Below, piece after piece: positions 13,071 to 23,710 of a stretch of 64,000 nucleotides of DNA; position 1 is the first letter of the stretch; each line of letters starts with the position of its first letter. The stretch covers positions 372,001 through 436,000 of the forward strand of contig JAOTON010001526.1 of NCBI GenBank assembly GCA_034440635.1, written 5' to 3'. This DNA is from Lepas anatifera (Eukaryota; Arthropoda; Thecostraca; Lepadidae). The notes under the pieces were generated by a model. The model ran no database searches, was not told the origin of the DNA, and saw nothing but the letters and a program-made list of their open reading frames with translations. A program made the translations under genes and the position numbers.

Positions 13071-14528
13071 GTGGTGACGTCACTCGGCGGGGCCGCCGGA
13101 GCCGCTGGCTCGGACGATGGCCCCCGGTACTACTGCGCACTACGGCGAGTCCCGACAGGCCGGGCCCCGGCGTCGCCCAGAGGCGCCGCTGACGGCGCTC
13201 AGTTATCGTCATCATCATCTCCTCTCCATGTCGTGCCTCATAATCGTGAAGAGAACAATGATGAAGGCAATGTCAGCTCTCTGTTTCAATTGCGCTGGAA
13301 GTAGCCTGGGTGCCTTTTCAAGGTCACAGGCGAGTCAAGGGCGTGTCTGATTTTGATTTGATCCCTGATGTAGGAGTTGACATCACGGATACGGAAAAAA
13401 TAGAGATCTGTCTTCAGAAATTTCCAGGGATTTTTGGGATTCGTGGTAAGACCAGAATGTATTTTTACGCTGATATGAGCTGAAGTTAAATGCAAATTAA
13501 TTTGCTAGTTTATTTTCATATCTTAATTATCAATGTTGTATTTTTAGGGTGAACTATTTTCCTTCTAGATAAAAGGTAAAGATTATAGTAATCTCTTAAA
13601 CATCACTGGCCGTATTTTGAATTTATTGGAGCTAATAACTGGCCTAAACGATAATTTTGTAGCCGTGACGCTTATTGTTGACGTAATTGTACTCACACAG
13701 ACTACTTGTCTGTGGTGGGATTGCGGAGAGTTAAGCACGCGATGTTGCGTGTTGGACTCGCTTGAATGTATAAGTGGTATCAACCCGTGCTGGCTCGAGA
13801 GTACAACGATTCCCCGTGATTTATAAATAGTGCATACCAAGTAATCTTTTGTTTTGGCCCAACCTAGAAACGAGCCCAGAGGAAGAAATACTGGACTTTC
13901 CACAACATTAACAACAGGCGCCAGCCACTTCCTGCTGAGAGCTCCCCAAGCTTTAATCAGCTTTATAGCGAGAAGCTAGCTCTCGGCCGCCTCCGGCTAT
14001 GTCCCCGGTCCAGAACCCACGGTGCTAGTCTGGGAAAACCCTGGTCTGAGGCAGCTGTCTCCAGGGGGATCCAGAGGCGTGCTGGCGAGGGTTCCGCTCG
14101 ACTGGAGCTGACTGCGCCGCCAGCGTCGCGTCGGCTTCCGTGGCCATTTCGTGGCTTCGGAGGTAAATCACGGTGTTTCCAACCGTGGCACTAACTGGGC
14201 ACACTCAAGGCGAGCTAGGTGGTCAGAGCTGCGGGTTCGATTCTGCCGCTGGAACATTTCTTGCCACTGGGCTTGCAATATGGCGGCCGGGAATACGATG
14301 GGCCGATGCGGAGAGCGCAGTGTTTCCGGTTAGCTGCATGTGTAGCGTTCTTCCGGTGTTGTTGCACTGAGATTGTTTGTTCCGGCCCGAGCCTGTATTT
14401 GCTCCCCTCCCGGCGACTGAACGTGCCTCCCCCTCCCCGTCCGGTGGACGACGGACTCGCAGGCAGGTGAATCTAGTGTTGGGTTTGTGGTCGGGCGCCA
14501 CAACTGAAAAAATGACCATCACGATGGA

Positions 14529-14685
14529 ATGGACTCGGTGTTCGATAGACCATCAAGTCTGCTTCTCAAGGACCAATGCCTAACTGGGCTGACAAAGGGG
14601 AGGGGCGAGGCGTTTTGTCCCCGCTCCAACTGTGAACTTGGGGCATGCAGATTGACAAGGTCAGATAATCAGATCTTCGCTGAGG
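14529..14685 (+). CDS. Candidate alternative EcR first coding exon
   Basis: ATG 14529 opens a frame (MDSVFDRPSSLLLKDQ...) that runs to a strong 5' splice site, GAGG|GTGAGT, with GT at 14686-14687. The exon ends in phase 1 with a lone G, the phase and base that exon 2 needs to rebuild the junction Gly codon. The implied product is a 52-residue alternative A/B domain joined to the common DNA-binding domain. No residue similarity to a known EcR N-terminus was recognised, and a phase match occurs by chance one time in three. The donor quality raises it above noise. Confidence 0.35.
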
Positions 14686-14742
14686 GTGAGTTATGTAACG
14701 TCAGGATGTAGCTGACCGCTGGTAAAGCGCTGCGTTTTAATG

Positions 14743-14744
<2 letters not shown>

Positions 14745-14785
<41 letters not shown>
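14745..14785. repeat. (GA)n microsatellite
   Basis: About 20 uninterrupted GA dinucleotides in EcR intron 1, 60 bp after the donor of the candidate alternative exon. GA tracts can bind GAGA-type factors in arthropods, but this is only a possibility here. Confidence 0.9.
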
Positions 14786-14790
<5 letters not shown>

Positions 14791-17700
14791 AGGGGAAGAG
14801 GAGAGGCGTAGGCTTGTTACCGGAGAAGTGATACCGAGCCGGCGACTGTTTCGCGCTGTTTGATGATTACTATCTAGTCTGGCCATTTGTGGGCTTGCGC
14901 GGATGTATTAGGTCTTTACTTGTACATACATTATCGGCGTGGCTTCATATAATCGTGCATGCAACTAGCGCAAAACTGACCCAAACCCAGTTCATCCCAT
15001 CTGCTTTATACTATCTCCCCTCCTCCACCCCCCGCCTCCTGTTTCCTCCATCCCATCTCCCGTCTCCTCCACCCCATGTCCTGTCTCATTCACCCCCATC
15101 TCCCCGTCTCCTCGTCTCCTCCACCCCACAGACACCACGTGACCACCTCAGATGCTGTGGTGTAAAACCTGAAGTAAAAACCTCATTTTCATCCTTTTGT
15201 TGGCGGATGCACCCGTGAAACACAAAAAGGTCACGCCTAAGTTTCAGGAAAGCACGCCCCCACCACATCACAGCTAGTTTAGCATAGCAACTGCTAAGCA
15301 TCCTGAATCGAAACTGGAATATCGTTAGCTTGCCACATACATGGTATGTTTCCAATGTACATATTATACATGGTAACAGTATATGGCAATACATGGTATG
15401 GTACGTTTTTATACTTACAATTTAAATATCTGTAAATACGTGGTAATTTTTTTCTTTTTGCTTAGGCTGCGGACAAATGGAGAACCGACGTTTTTCTTTA
15501 ATATCCAACACATTCCACAGCCTGCCTACTCATGGCACGGGCCGGCTCCCTTTCCGCCGGGCCACGGCTCTGTCGTCTCGCCCGTGACAGACCCGGCGGT
15601 GGCGGCCGCGGCGCGTGTGGTGTGCGGCACCGGGAGACCCGTCCAGGCGACTGTACTGTCGCGGCCGTGACGCGATAGCCGTCCAGATCTCTCTAATGGT
15701 GACGGATGTAACGCGCCGTGACGTTCAGGAAGTCCCTAATGGTGACGGTGTGACGGCGACCGCAGCCGGTGACCCTGACCGGCCGGCTTCCTCCGCTGTG
15801 ATGACACCCGCGCGCCGCCCGGGCCGACGCTCCATGGCATTTCTGCATTTTTGTGAAGAGACACTGCCGCGTGTGTCTCTGACAGCGCGTCCAATTCACC
15901 GGATAAGTCCGCGCAGCTGCTGTTTTCACCGGTCCGGAACATTAGCGATGTGCATCTGGGGGACATTTCTGACGAAACTGTGGACGCGAGCAGCGGTATA
16001 TGCGACGCGTTTACAGACAGCGGCTTACCGGGCCGGCTGCTGTGGGAGCGGCCGGCCTGATTGGGCCCCAGTGAGGCGGCCGCTCCGCTCTGCGTCCCCT
16101 TTAAACGGCGGCATGGTGTGTCACATTGTGGCCTGAATGAGCCGCCCCTTTGCCGTGGAGGACTGGACGCACCGCTATGAGCTGTGCACAAAGCCCTCCC
16201 GGCGTCGGATGAATCGGATACACAAGCCGCGAAATTTTTGGGCCACTTCATCGTCCCGTGTTGTCCGCAGTGCGTCTGAATGGGATCCAGTGGGGTGCCG
16301 CCGCCCCCATGACTGACGCAGCGGCAGGACCCGGTCCTGGAGCCGTTCTGGGTTAGCGGGGTGGCGGAGGTGTCGGGACAGTGGATGGTCTAGTGGTCAA
16401 ACGTCCGCAGAGATCGGCCAGGACAAGAACGGGCCAGGATGCCGCGGTGAATCATGACGAGGAGCCAGTTTTGATCTAGCGAGGCAGCTGTATGCGAAGG
16501 GCGACTGGAAGAGGATGACCTGTAAATTTGAGTCTCTCTAAACTTGATTAAAATTAGTCAGCTGGTTGTGGCTGTCCGGACGGAACAGAAGCTGGTGCCA
16601 TCTGATGCACATCACGCTGACAGAACAGCCGTCTAACCAGCTCTCGGTGGGCATTTTTAGCCGCTTGCAGCGGGACCGGTGTGGTCTCGCTCATCATTAC
16701 GAGACTCTGTCACGATAGCGGCGGCAGGCCGGGCAAGTCGTGACCTTGAAGGAAGGCGCGGACACCGCCGACACCGCCCATGCTGGCTGGAACGTGCCGC
16801 GGGGGTGGGGGCCGACTCAGGGGGGTCACGACTGCACCCAGCAGTTCCCACGCCGGCCTGAGAGCCGGCGGCCTCGCCTTTCTGGAACTGGTGCGCGGTA
16901 TGCCGTAATGTATGAAAATCCGGCGCGGTGGCGGAGGCGGGTGCGCCATCCCACGATCCTCCTGACCGGCCGCTTGTACCCGGCAGCCATTTGTGGGGGT
17001 GTAGCCCAGCACAGCGTGCACTGCACTGTACCCGTGCTGCACAGGAAACAGTGGTCTTGGTTGATAAATCAAGAGTGCAAGGATGGCCATGTGCAACAAG
17101 TTAATGTTTATTTCCTGTAGGCAGCTACATTGCTTGCTGAAATGCACGCTTGAACATTATTATTTATTCCGGTAAGAGCAGGTCTTGACTCGTCTTATAT
17201 CCAGCTCACCACTAAAGGATGTCCGTCATTGGGCGCCGTTCAAGGCCGTAAGTTCACCGCCGCGTCGTCCCGGCACGCGGATATTCTGGAAGTGTCCCCA
17301 AATCAGCTTTCACCGGCAGAAAAGCACCGGTTTGCGGGTAATCCGTGGCCGGCGGGGGCCCGCGTCTCGGCAGTGGTGCATTGGTGTACCGGATTAGACG
17401 CTGCAGCAGCACCGACATCGGCGGCTGCACTGTTTCTGGCCGAGCACGTGGATTGCGACGATATCTGCAGCAGGCCATCGGTCAATGCCACGGTGACTCC
17501 TCCGCCTCGGTGTCACCGCCGAATGTCACGTGGTCCAGGACACGGCGGACCCGGTGTCTAATCCTGGCCGAGAACTGCACTTATGATGACGTCTGTCGGC
17601 TTTTCTGTCATGCAATGTGGTGAGTTTGGTGAGAGCGGCAGAGGAAGGAATGCCTGACTGCCGGGATCGGTCACCTTGCGGCCAGCAGCTCGGTTTTCCG

Positions 17701-18728
17701 GTCGATGGCCGCTGGAGGCTGGACAGTGCAGCCCTGGCTCCTGTCCATGTCACTCGGTCAACAGGGAAGCAGACCTTGAACGGGCAGGGGTGTCGCGGGC
17801 GAGCCGAGGCCTGCGTCAGCGGCAATGAACCTGACCGTTGAACTTGCAGCTGCACCTGATGCAACCGGTCGCGCCGCCCGCTGCGGGTCCGATGGGCTAT
17901 CGAGCTGGGTTGATTGAGAGAGAGAGGGGCATCGGAGTAGTGATCGACGGTGAGGATGCTATCTGAGCTGATCACTCCGGACGTGATTGAGATACACTGT
18001 GTAAACGACCAACACCTGCCTTGGCGTGTGGCGGTTGATGCATGCGGCACAGGATCATCGGCTTGTACGAGGCGGTGTTAGACGTCACACTGGAAATGAA
18101 CCACCTCTTCTTCTTGGTCGTCTCCAGTTGATACGACTGCGCGACACTGTGGTCTGGTATAAATTTGATGGTCCATTCGGTCAATTGCAGGTACAGGATG
18201 CTTTATTTTTATCGTGGTGGGATTATTGTGCAGTGGTTGGCTATTGGACATCGCTGGACTACACTAGCGTGTTACATGCTAGCACACAATTTGGCCACAT
18301 TTATTTGAAAAAGGAATGCTACGAGTTTGATAGCTCACATATGCCGGCTTTTTCACATATGCCGGCTTTATCTGCAGCCTCACGGCCAGTGTTCGAAAAT
18401 TCCTACTTAAAGGTGGCACATGACACCTATTGTGCAAGTCTCTCCCCCCCATAACCCTTGACGTGTTTCCTGCCGAGAAAAAAAGCAAGGGCCTGGCTAA
18501 CTACCTGAAGTAACATATTACATTTGCTTTGAGGTTATTTTCCTCCTAATTATCTAACTTGCGACCATCGTGGATATCGAAAAATTTTTCATATCGTCTT
18601 TTCTTTTGTTTTATCCCATCAACGGTTTCCACTTCTGGAATGATATATGATAACCACCTATCGATGCTCAACTGTGAACCAGTTTTCGAACCAGCTCTCA
18701 GTGCACTTGCTGTGGCCCGGCATTGACA

Positions 18729-18743
18729 ATGACCTTGACCTTT
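18729..18743 (-). promoter_or_regulatory. Extended nuclear-receptor half-site at the exon 2 acceptor
   Basis: TGACCTTGACCTTTG lies immediately before the exon 2 AG (18750-18751). On the minus strand it reads CAAAGGTCAAGGTCA, a tandem of FTZ-F1/HR38/ERR-type extended half-sites. It also forms the pyrimidine-containing part of the acceptor, so splicing constraint may explain some of it. Confidence 0.3.
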
Positions 18744-18751
18744 GGCGGCAG

Positions 18752-18910
18752 GTCACGATGAGCTCTCGTCACCCTGCAGTACGGGTCCGTTTGGCGACGA
18801 CAAGAAGAAGAAGGGCCCGGTGCCGCGGCAGAGCGAGGAGCTTTGTCTCGTCTGCGGCGACAGGGCCTCCGGCTATCACTACAACGCGCTTACCTGTGAA
18901 GGCTGTAAAG
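18752..18910 (+). CDS. EcR: EcR coding exon 2 (first zinc finger, P-box)
   Basis: Residues 112-164 of EcR. After a Ser/Gly-rich linker and a basic KKKKGPVPR stretch, the first C4 zinc finger begins with [19 protein letters not shown] and ends with TCEGCK. The P-box CEGCKG sets half-site recognition for AGGTCA. The exon starts after GGCGGCAG at 18752 in phase 1 and ends CTGTAAAG|GTACGC at 18910, splitting the Gly codon after CEGCK. This is a position where nuclear-receptor genes often carry an intron. An alternative AG at 18778-18779 is out of phase with exon 1. Confidence 0.95.
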
Positions 18911-20071
18911 GTACGCACTCGCCGAAAAGCGCCCCTGGCTGATGTCTGAAAGTGTTACATAAGGCCTATAAATCAGACTTGTTTGTCTTTATTTCCTGCG
19001 GGTCCAGTTATGTTAAGGAGCGCCTTCAAACGCTGTGAGCCATTTGTTTTTGTATACCACAAGTCGACTTAAACATGAGTTGGGCAAGAAAAAACATGGG
19101 GTTTTTAGTGGTGTGTCGGAATTCATGGCTTCAAAATAGACATTTCCGGTCAGATGCAGCGAAGCTGCTAATCTAATCTGAGTTTGTTCCGTGACATCGT
19201 TGATTGTTAGGTTGCAGAAAGCGTTTTTGTCATTCGCATTGTCACCTCAATATTTATGTCATCACAGCTCCCTGTAACGTAATGGAAAACGCTACCTTTT
19301 CAGGATGAAGTTAATAGGAGCTTGAATAAACACGGTCTTCTTGGAATGTGTTAAACCTGTTAGAAGGACGATAATGTCGCATGAGCTGGTTCTCTGATTC
19401 AGCTTGTGTGTGTTGGTCTGTGAGTTCCCACCGTCTAGCATGCGACAGCTGCCGTGGGTGTCGTGGTGTCGTGCGTCATAGCCCCGTGAGAACGTGGTAC
19501 TTCTGACACGAAATTTTAAGATCATTAAAATACGTAATCAAACCCAGCCTTGCGAATAAGCTTAACTCTAAACAACTGTCCGATGTAAGTGCCTCCACTT
19601 TGGAAGAATGTTCATACCTATAGTGGCGAAAATCAAACTTTGCAATGATTTGCGTTGAATTTGCTACACATTATCATCAAATGCCAGATGACATTAGGAA
19701 CTTGTATTACGTCGGGGAGGGTGCTGGACATTGGCTGAATTTAGCTCGGAGCTCCTTTGCGGAATTGAGCCCTTTTTCGTGTACATCCCTGTACTGTGGG
19801 GAATGACGGGGGAGTCGACGGAATTTCACCTCGAAAGGTTATTTCAATGGCTCAGTTCAACGATGCCTCTGATGGTGCTGTCGGAACTATATAACTACTT
19901 GACTTGTATTACTTTAACTGATGGTTTCGGTCATAAACCATGGCTACAGCAAAATGGAAACCATTTTGCTGTGGCCATTTTTCTATCACCCCTTCATTCA
20001 GAATTTAGACTAACCCATTTCCTGTCGTGCTTTTGATCTTAAGGCCTACTCATCGTGTTCATCCTTTTCAG

Positions 20072-20212
20072 GTTTCTTTCGGAGAAGTATGACCAAGAAT
20101 TCAGTGTATGTATGCAAGTATGGTCAAAACTGTGAAATCGACATGTACATGAGGAGAAAATGTCAAGAGTGCCGACTGAAGAAATGTCTCGCCGTTGGAA
20201 TGAGGCCAGAAT
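20072..20212 (+). CDS. EcR: EcR coding exon 3 (second zinc finger)
   Basis: Residues 165-211. It begins (G)[17 protein letters not shown] and carries the D-box and second C4 finger ([20 protein letters not shown]), ending LAVGMRPE in the T-box. The acceptor ATCCTTTTCAG is strong and the donor AAT|GTAAGT is near-consensus. Length 141 nt keeps phase 1. The second finger supplies the dimer interface with RXR/USP. Confidence 0.95.
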
Positions 20213-21612
20213 GTAAGTGCAATAACGCCTGTTTTATTTACTTTCGTCTGACAACTGGCGAGGCTCATGCATGGTGATAACTTAGAACATGTGGATACAG
20301 CTTTTCTGTCTTCTTGAGCATAAGGCGAATGCATGTTTTTGAATGGTTGGATGGACTTCAGTTCCTCAGGATAAGAAAGCGAAGACGTAAACAAATAAAT
20401 GTTCTATCATGTAAGCGGTAGTTTGAGACATGCACGTCGCACTTTCGATCAAATTGAATATAATAGTCTGTAAAATGTGCTTAATCTACGCCGTGAAACC
20501 ACTGTCCTAAACTTGTGAAATTTATTTTAAACAATGTGAAAACACACGAGCTGCGACCGCTTTGGTTGGCTTTGACATTCGCAATTGCAGCACTGGTGTG
20601 GCGCGGATTACCTGACTATGCACCTTTTTCTGTTCATTACATGATTTGGTGATGTCGGTGGCATTGTCTGTCCTTTTCAAGTGAGACAGTAAAGAGTGGA
20701 GTCCCTGTTTGTTAATTTATTAGAGATGCAGCTATTCAACTTGTGCGATGTGATTTCAGTGTTTTGTGATAGACGTTCTAAGACTCGTTAAGTTCTGTGA
20801 TCCCTAGTTTTCAGCTATCGCGTTCGCCGCTGTGACTTGCGGGCTCAAGGCCTCCTAATTAAAGCCATCAGGAAGCGACAAAACTGGACTATTGTCCATT
20901 CCGAACTGTCTGCATAAATGAAGATAAACATCTTTCTGGTTGGCAACCTTGACCTTGCATAATGCTTTTGTAAGGTTTGCAGCGTGCTGTTGGGTGGTGA
21001 AGCTTCCTCCCGTTTGAGGATGTGCAGTTCTGGCTCGGCTACTGCCTGGCCGCTCGTTCCCAAGGTCACAGGTTCACTGGCCTCTAGGCCACTCCCCTGA
21101 CGATATTACATCCAGCGCCAGAACACGTCATCCTTGTCTCTTGCAACTGGAATGACAGATGTATGGCCGTGAGCCGGCTGTCAGAGGTAGAAGCCTGCCT
21201 ACAGATTCTAGCCGGAGTTCCAACTTATATTTCTGTTTTTAGTGTCCTTTAGGAAGGGGACCCGTGGTTGGAGGAATATCTAAGGACTATTAAGTTTACT
21301 TTGAAGTCAGGTATTTTCAGCTATTTGAAATAAAGTCATCCAGACATGGTACCCCGGTGTGCTGATTTGAAAAAGGGTCCAGGTCCAACTTTTCAGCGAA
21401 TTAAAATTACCCGGTTTGAGCAGATTTCCAGCTGGGACCAAAAATCTCTAATTATGTTTTTGGAGGGCAAGGTATGAAAGTGCTGGTCAAAATGTGAGAT
21501 GTTTGTCAAAATTCTAACTTTGGGCCCTACAAAACCCTGTGTACCCGAGGGCGTGGTCACAAAGCCATTTGGGCCAATATTTCTCGGCTGGGGCGGCGGG
21601 CCACTCCCGCTG

Positions 21613-22010
21613 CCAACGCTGGCCATGCACGTGCCACGTGCTGGCCGGATGCCACGTATATAGGCTCCGCCGGCGCGTGTAGACGCTGGCGATGCACGTG
21701 CCACGTACTGGCCGGATACCACGTATATAGGCTCCGCGGCGCGTGTAGACGCTGGCGATGCACGTGCCACGTACTGGCCGGATACCACGTATATAGGCTC
21801 CGCGGCGCGTGTAGACGCTGGCGATGCACGTGTCACGTACTGGCCGGATGCCACGTATATAGGCTCCGCCGACACGTGTAGACGCTGGCCATGCACGTGC
21901 CACGTGCTGGCCGGATGCCACGTATATAGGCTCCGCCGACACGTGTAGACGCTGGCGATGCACGTGCCACGTGCTGGCCGGATGCCACGTATACAGGCTC
22001 CGCGGTGCGT
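21613..22010. repeat. 66-67 bp E-box tandem array in EcR intron 3
   Basis: Six tandem copies with spacings of 66, 66, 67 and 67 bp where measured (21680, 21746, 21812, 21879, 21946). Each holds GCACGTGCCACGT followed by CCACGTATATAGGCTCCGC. I count about eleven CACGTG palindromes. The unit is near 22 codons, so an open frame with a repeating 22-residue motif appears on the minus strand. This is a by-product of the period rather than a gene. Confidence 0.85.
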
Positions 22011-22956
22011 GCTTACTCAAGAGAGACTGTGTGGACGGCGTCACTAGCGGGGTCAGAGTGCGGCGTGACATGACACTGGGTGTCGTGCAAGGTGTAAGGT
22101 CAACTGCCATTGAGAACGCCAGGATGTGGGGGGGGCGACTGGAGTCTTGCTAGTCACTCTCATTAAGAATTGTCACTAGTCACTCTCAAACGTTACGTTT
22201 TGTTTCTGCTTCAAGAGCGCCTGCCCCTACCAAGCAGCGGACGCTGACTTTAGTGCAAGAAGAGGGACGATGGAAACTGCCTAGATACTGGAAGTTGCTT
22301 GCACTAACGTGGGGATGCCAAAAGCCTGAACTTCTTTGTTTTAACCTCAGTCATAAATCGGTTTTTCTGATAGTCTCATCTCCATTGTCTAAACCTATCT
22401 TGCAAGAAAATACAGCGGTCACCGTCAGCAAATATTTGCGAAAGAGACCATCATTCTGAGCCGTTCGATAAATGTTCTTTTGTAATAGATTTTGCTCTTG
22501 GATTTTAACTAAATGAAATATTTAACGACCTGAAACGCATCTTGGTGAGTTTCTGCGGTGGTGCATTTCCTGGGTTCGGAATTCGAAACTGCTGAGAAGT
22601 GCCCTCTGTGTTCCGCCCTTCAATGAATTTTATCAGATTTGTTGGCATTCTCTTACACCGCTTCTAAATCAGCGTCGACTCGATTATGCAACCACCTTCC
22701 CCTTTCCTCTTTTGAGATTGTGGCCTCGGGAAAGCGGTGTCGTTTGCCCTGAAAATGGCACAATCCACCGACTGCCTCACGGTACTGGGGTCACTTTGAC
22801 ATGCCGGGGTACTGCGCTGTTCATGAGGCTTGTTTTCTTCAATCAAGCGTCCTCTTTGCAAGTCGAATCCGGCGGGCGGTGGGAGTCACGTGCCCTCTGC
22901 CCGTGTACAGTGTCCAGTGAAGGTCCAGCCGGGTGACATCTGTCTGTGCCCCTCAG

Positions 22957-23087
22957 GTGTTGTGCCCGAGTATCAGTGCCAAGTGAAACGGGAGGCGAAG
23001 AAGGCGCAGCGGGAGCGCGACCGGCCCAACTCCACCACCTCCGCCCAGGACGCGGCCGCCGAGGCCAAGCGGCAACGACTCCTGTCG
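22957..23087 (+). CDS. EcR: EcR coding exon 4 (T-box/A-box and hinge)
   Basis: Residues 212-255. The split Cys codon begins CVVPEYQCQVKREAKKAQ, which is the diagnostic C-terminal extension of EcR DNA-binding domains. A basic hinge with KRQR follows, probably part of the nuclear localisation signal. The acceptor is TGCCCCTCAG at 22956. The donor TCG|GTAGGT at 23087 returns the frame to phase 0 as exon 5 needs. A second GT four bases on would break phase. Confidence 0.92.
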
Positions 23088-23530
23088 GTAGGTACCACTG
23101 AACACTCCGCGAGCTGGAGAGGTATCGGAGGCATAGTACAGAAAATGGGGTGTGGGTCTGAATGTCAGGTGTCTTAGACGGTAGTTGTCTTGTGAAACCG
23201 TTAGAGCCCATCGCGATAGAGGGTTCCTTGAAGCAATGTTTCACTGGGACATTCAGACTCGCACTAAGTGGTCAGCTTGTTCGCTCCATCCGTTCTCTGT
23301 CTGTATCGCTGCCTGTTTGTGCAACGGATCGTGCCCGTTCGCCGGCGTCGGACCTGGCGTCCTCCTGGATCCGCCCTGTCGTCCGTACTAATCCGCGTGT
23401 GCCTGCACCCCTCTCTCTAGATCCGCCCCTGTCGTCCGCGCTCATCCCTTGTGCGGACTGATCCCCTGGATCCGCCCCTGTCGTCTGCACCCCTCCCTGT
23501 GTGCGGGACTGACCCGTGTCCGGTCACCAG

Positions 23531-23710
23531 GACCCGCAGCTGACAGTGGCGGGGGCGGCGGGCAGCGGCGGCGGCAGCATGCCCGCTCCCTCCACCTTCC
23601 CCGTCGGCCGGAAATCGCTGACGGCCGAACAGAACGAACTCATCAACCGGCTGGTACGCTACCAGGAGGAGTACGAGTCGCCCACCAAGGAGGACATGCG
23701 GCGCTCAGCG
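23531..23710 (+). CDS. EcR: EcR coding exon 5 (hinge end, LBD helix 1)
   Basis: Residues 256-315, phase 0 to 0. A Gly/Ala-rich linker is followed by KSLTAEQNELINRLVRYQEE and YESPTKEDMRR, the helix 1-helix 2 start of the EcR ligand-binding domain. The acceptor GGTCACCAG is moderate. A second AG nine bases later (exon from 23540) would drop three residues in frame. The donor is AGCG|GTGAGT. It must join either exon 6a or exon 6b, both of which start in phase 0. Confidence 0.92.

Larger units (their letters stand above)
1123..18751 (+). other. EcR: EcR intron 1 (17.6 kb)
   Basis: Large first intron, as is usual for EcR genes, where isoform-specific promoters are spread over a long 5' region. 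The part 1123-8600 is mostly AT-rich and I see no gene in it. GC-rich islands at about 11.6-13.3, 14.0-14.5 and 15.5-17.8 kb could be alternative promoters. Minisatellites, a (GA)n run, a TATA+Inr pair and a candidate alternative exon inside it are listed separately. Confidence 0.7.

Noticed and set aside
15615..16251. Long frames on both strands in a GC island of intron 1 (173 and 171 residues)
   Set aside because: GC-rich DNA has few stops; neither frame ends in a phase-compatible donor or shows a recognisable domain.
16381..16410. A-box-like TGGTCTAGTGG suggesting another tRNA or SINE
   Set aside because: No B box at the right distance and no target duplication were found.
18780..18910. 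Alternative EcR exon 2 start after ACCCTGCAG
   Set aside because: It is out of phase with exon 1 (needs two carried bases, exon 1 leaves one), whereas 18752 fits exactly.
21393..22110. Minus-strand frames with a repeated 22-residue motif (GAYIRGIRPVRGTC-like)
   Set aside because: They come from a 66-67 bp tandem repeat; where the unit is 67 bp the frame changes, and no start or splice context supports a gene.
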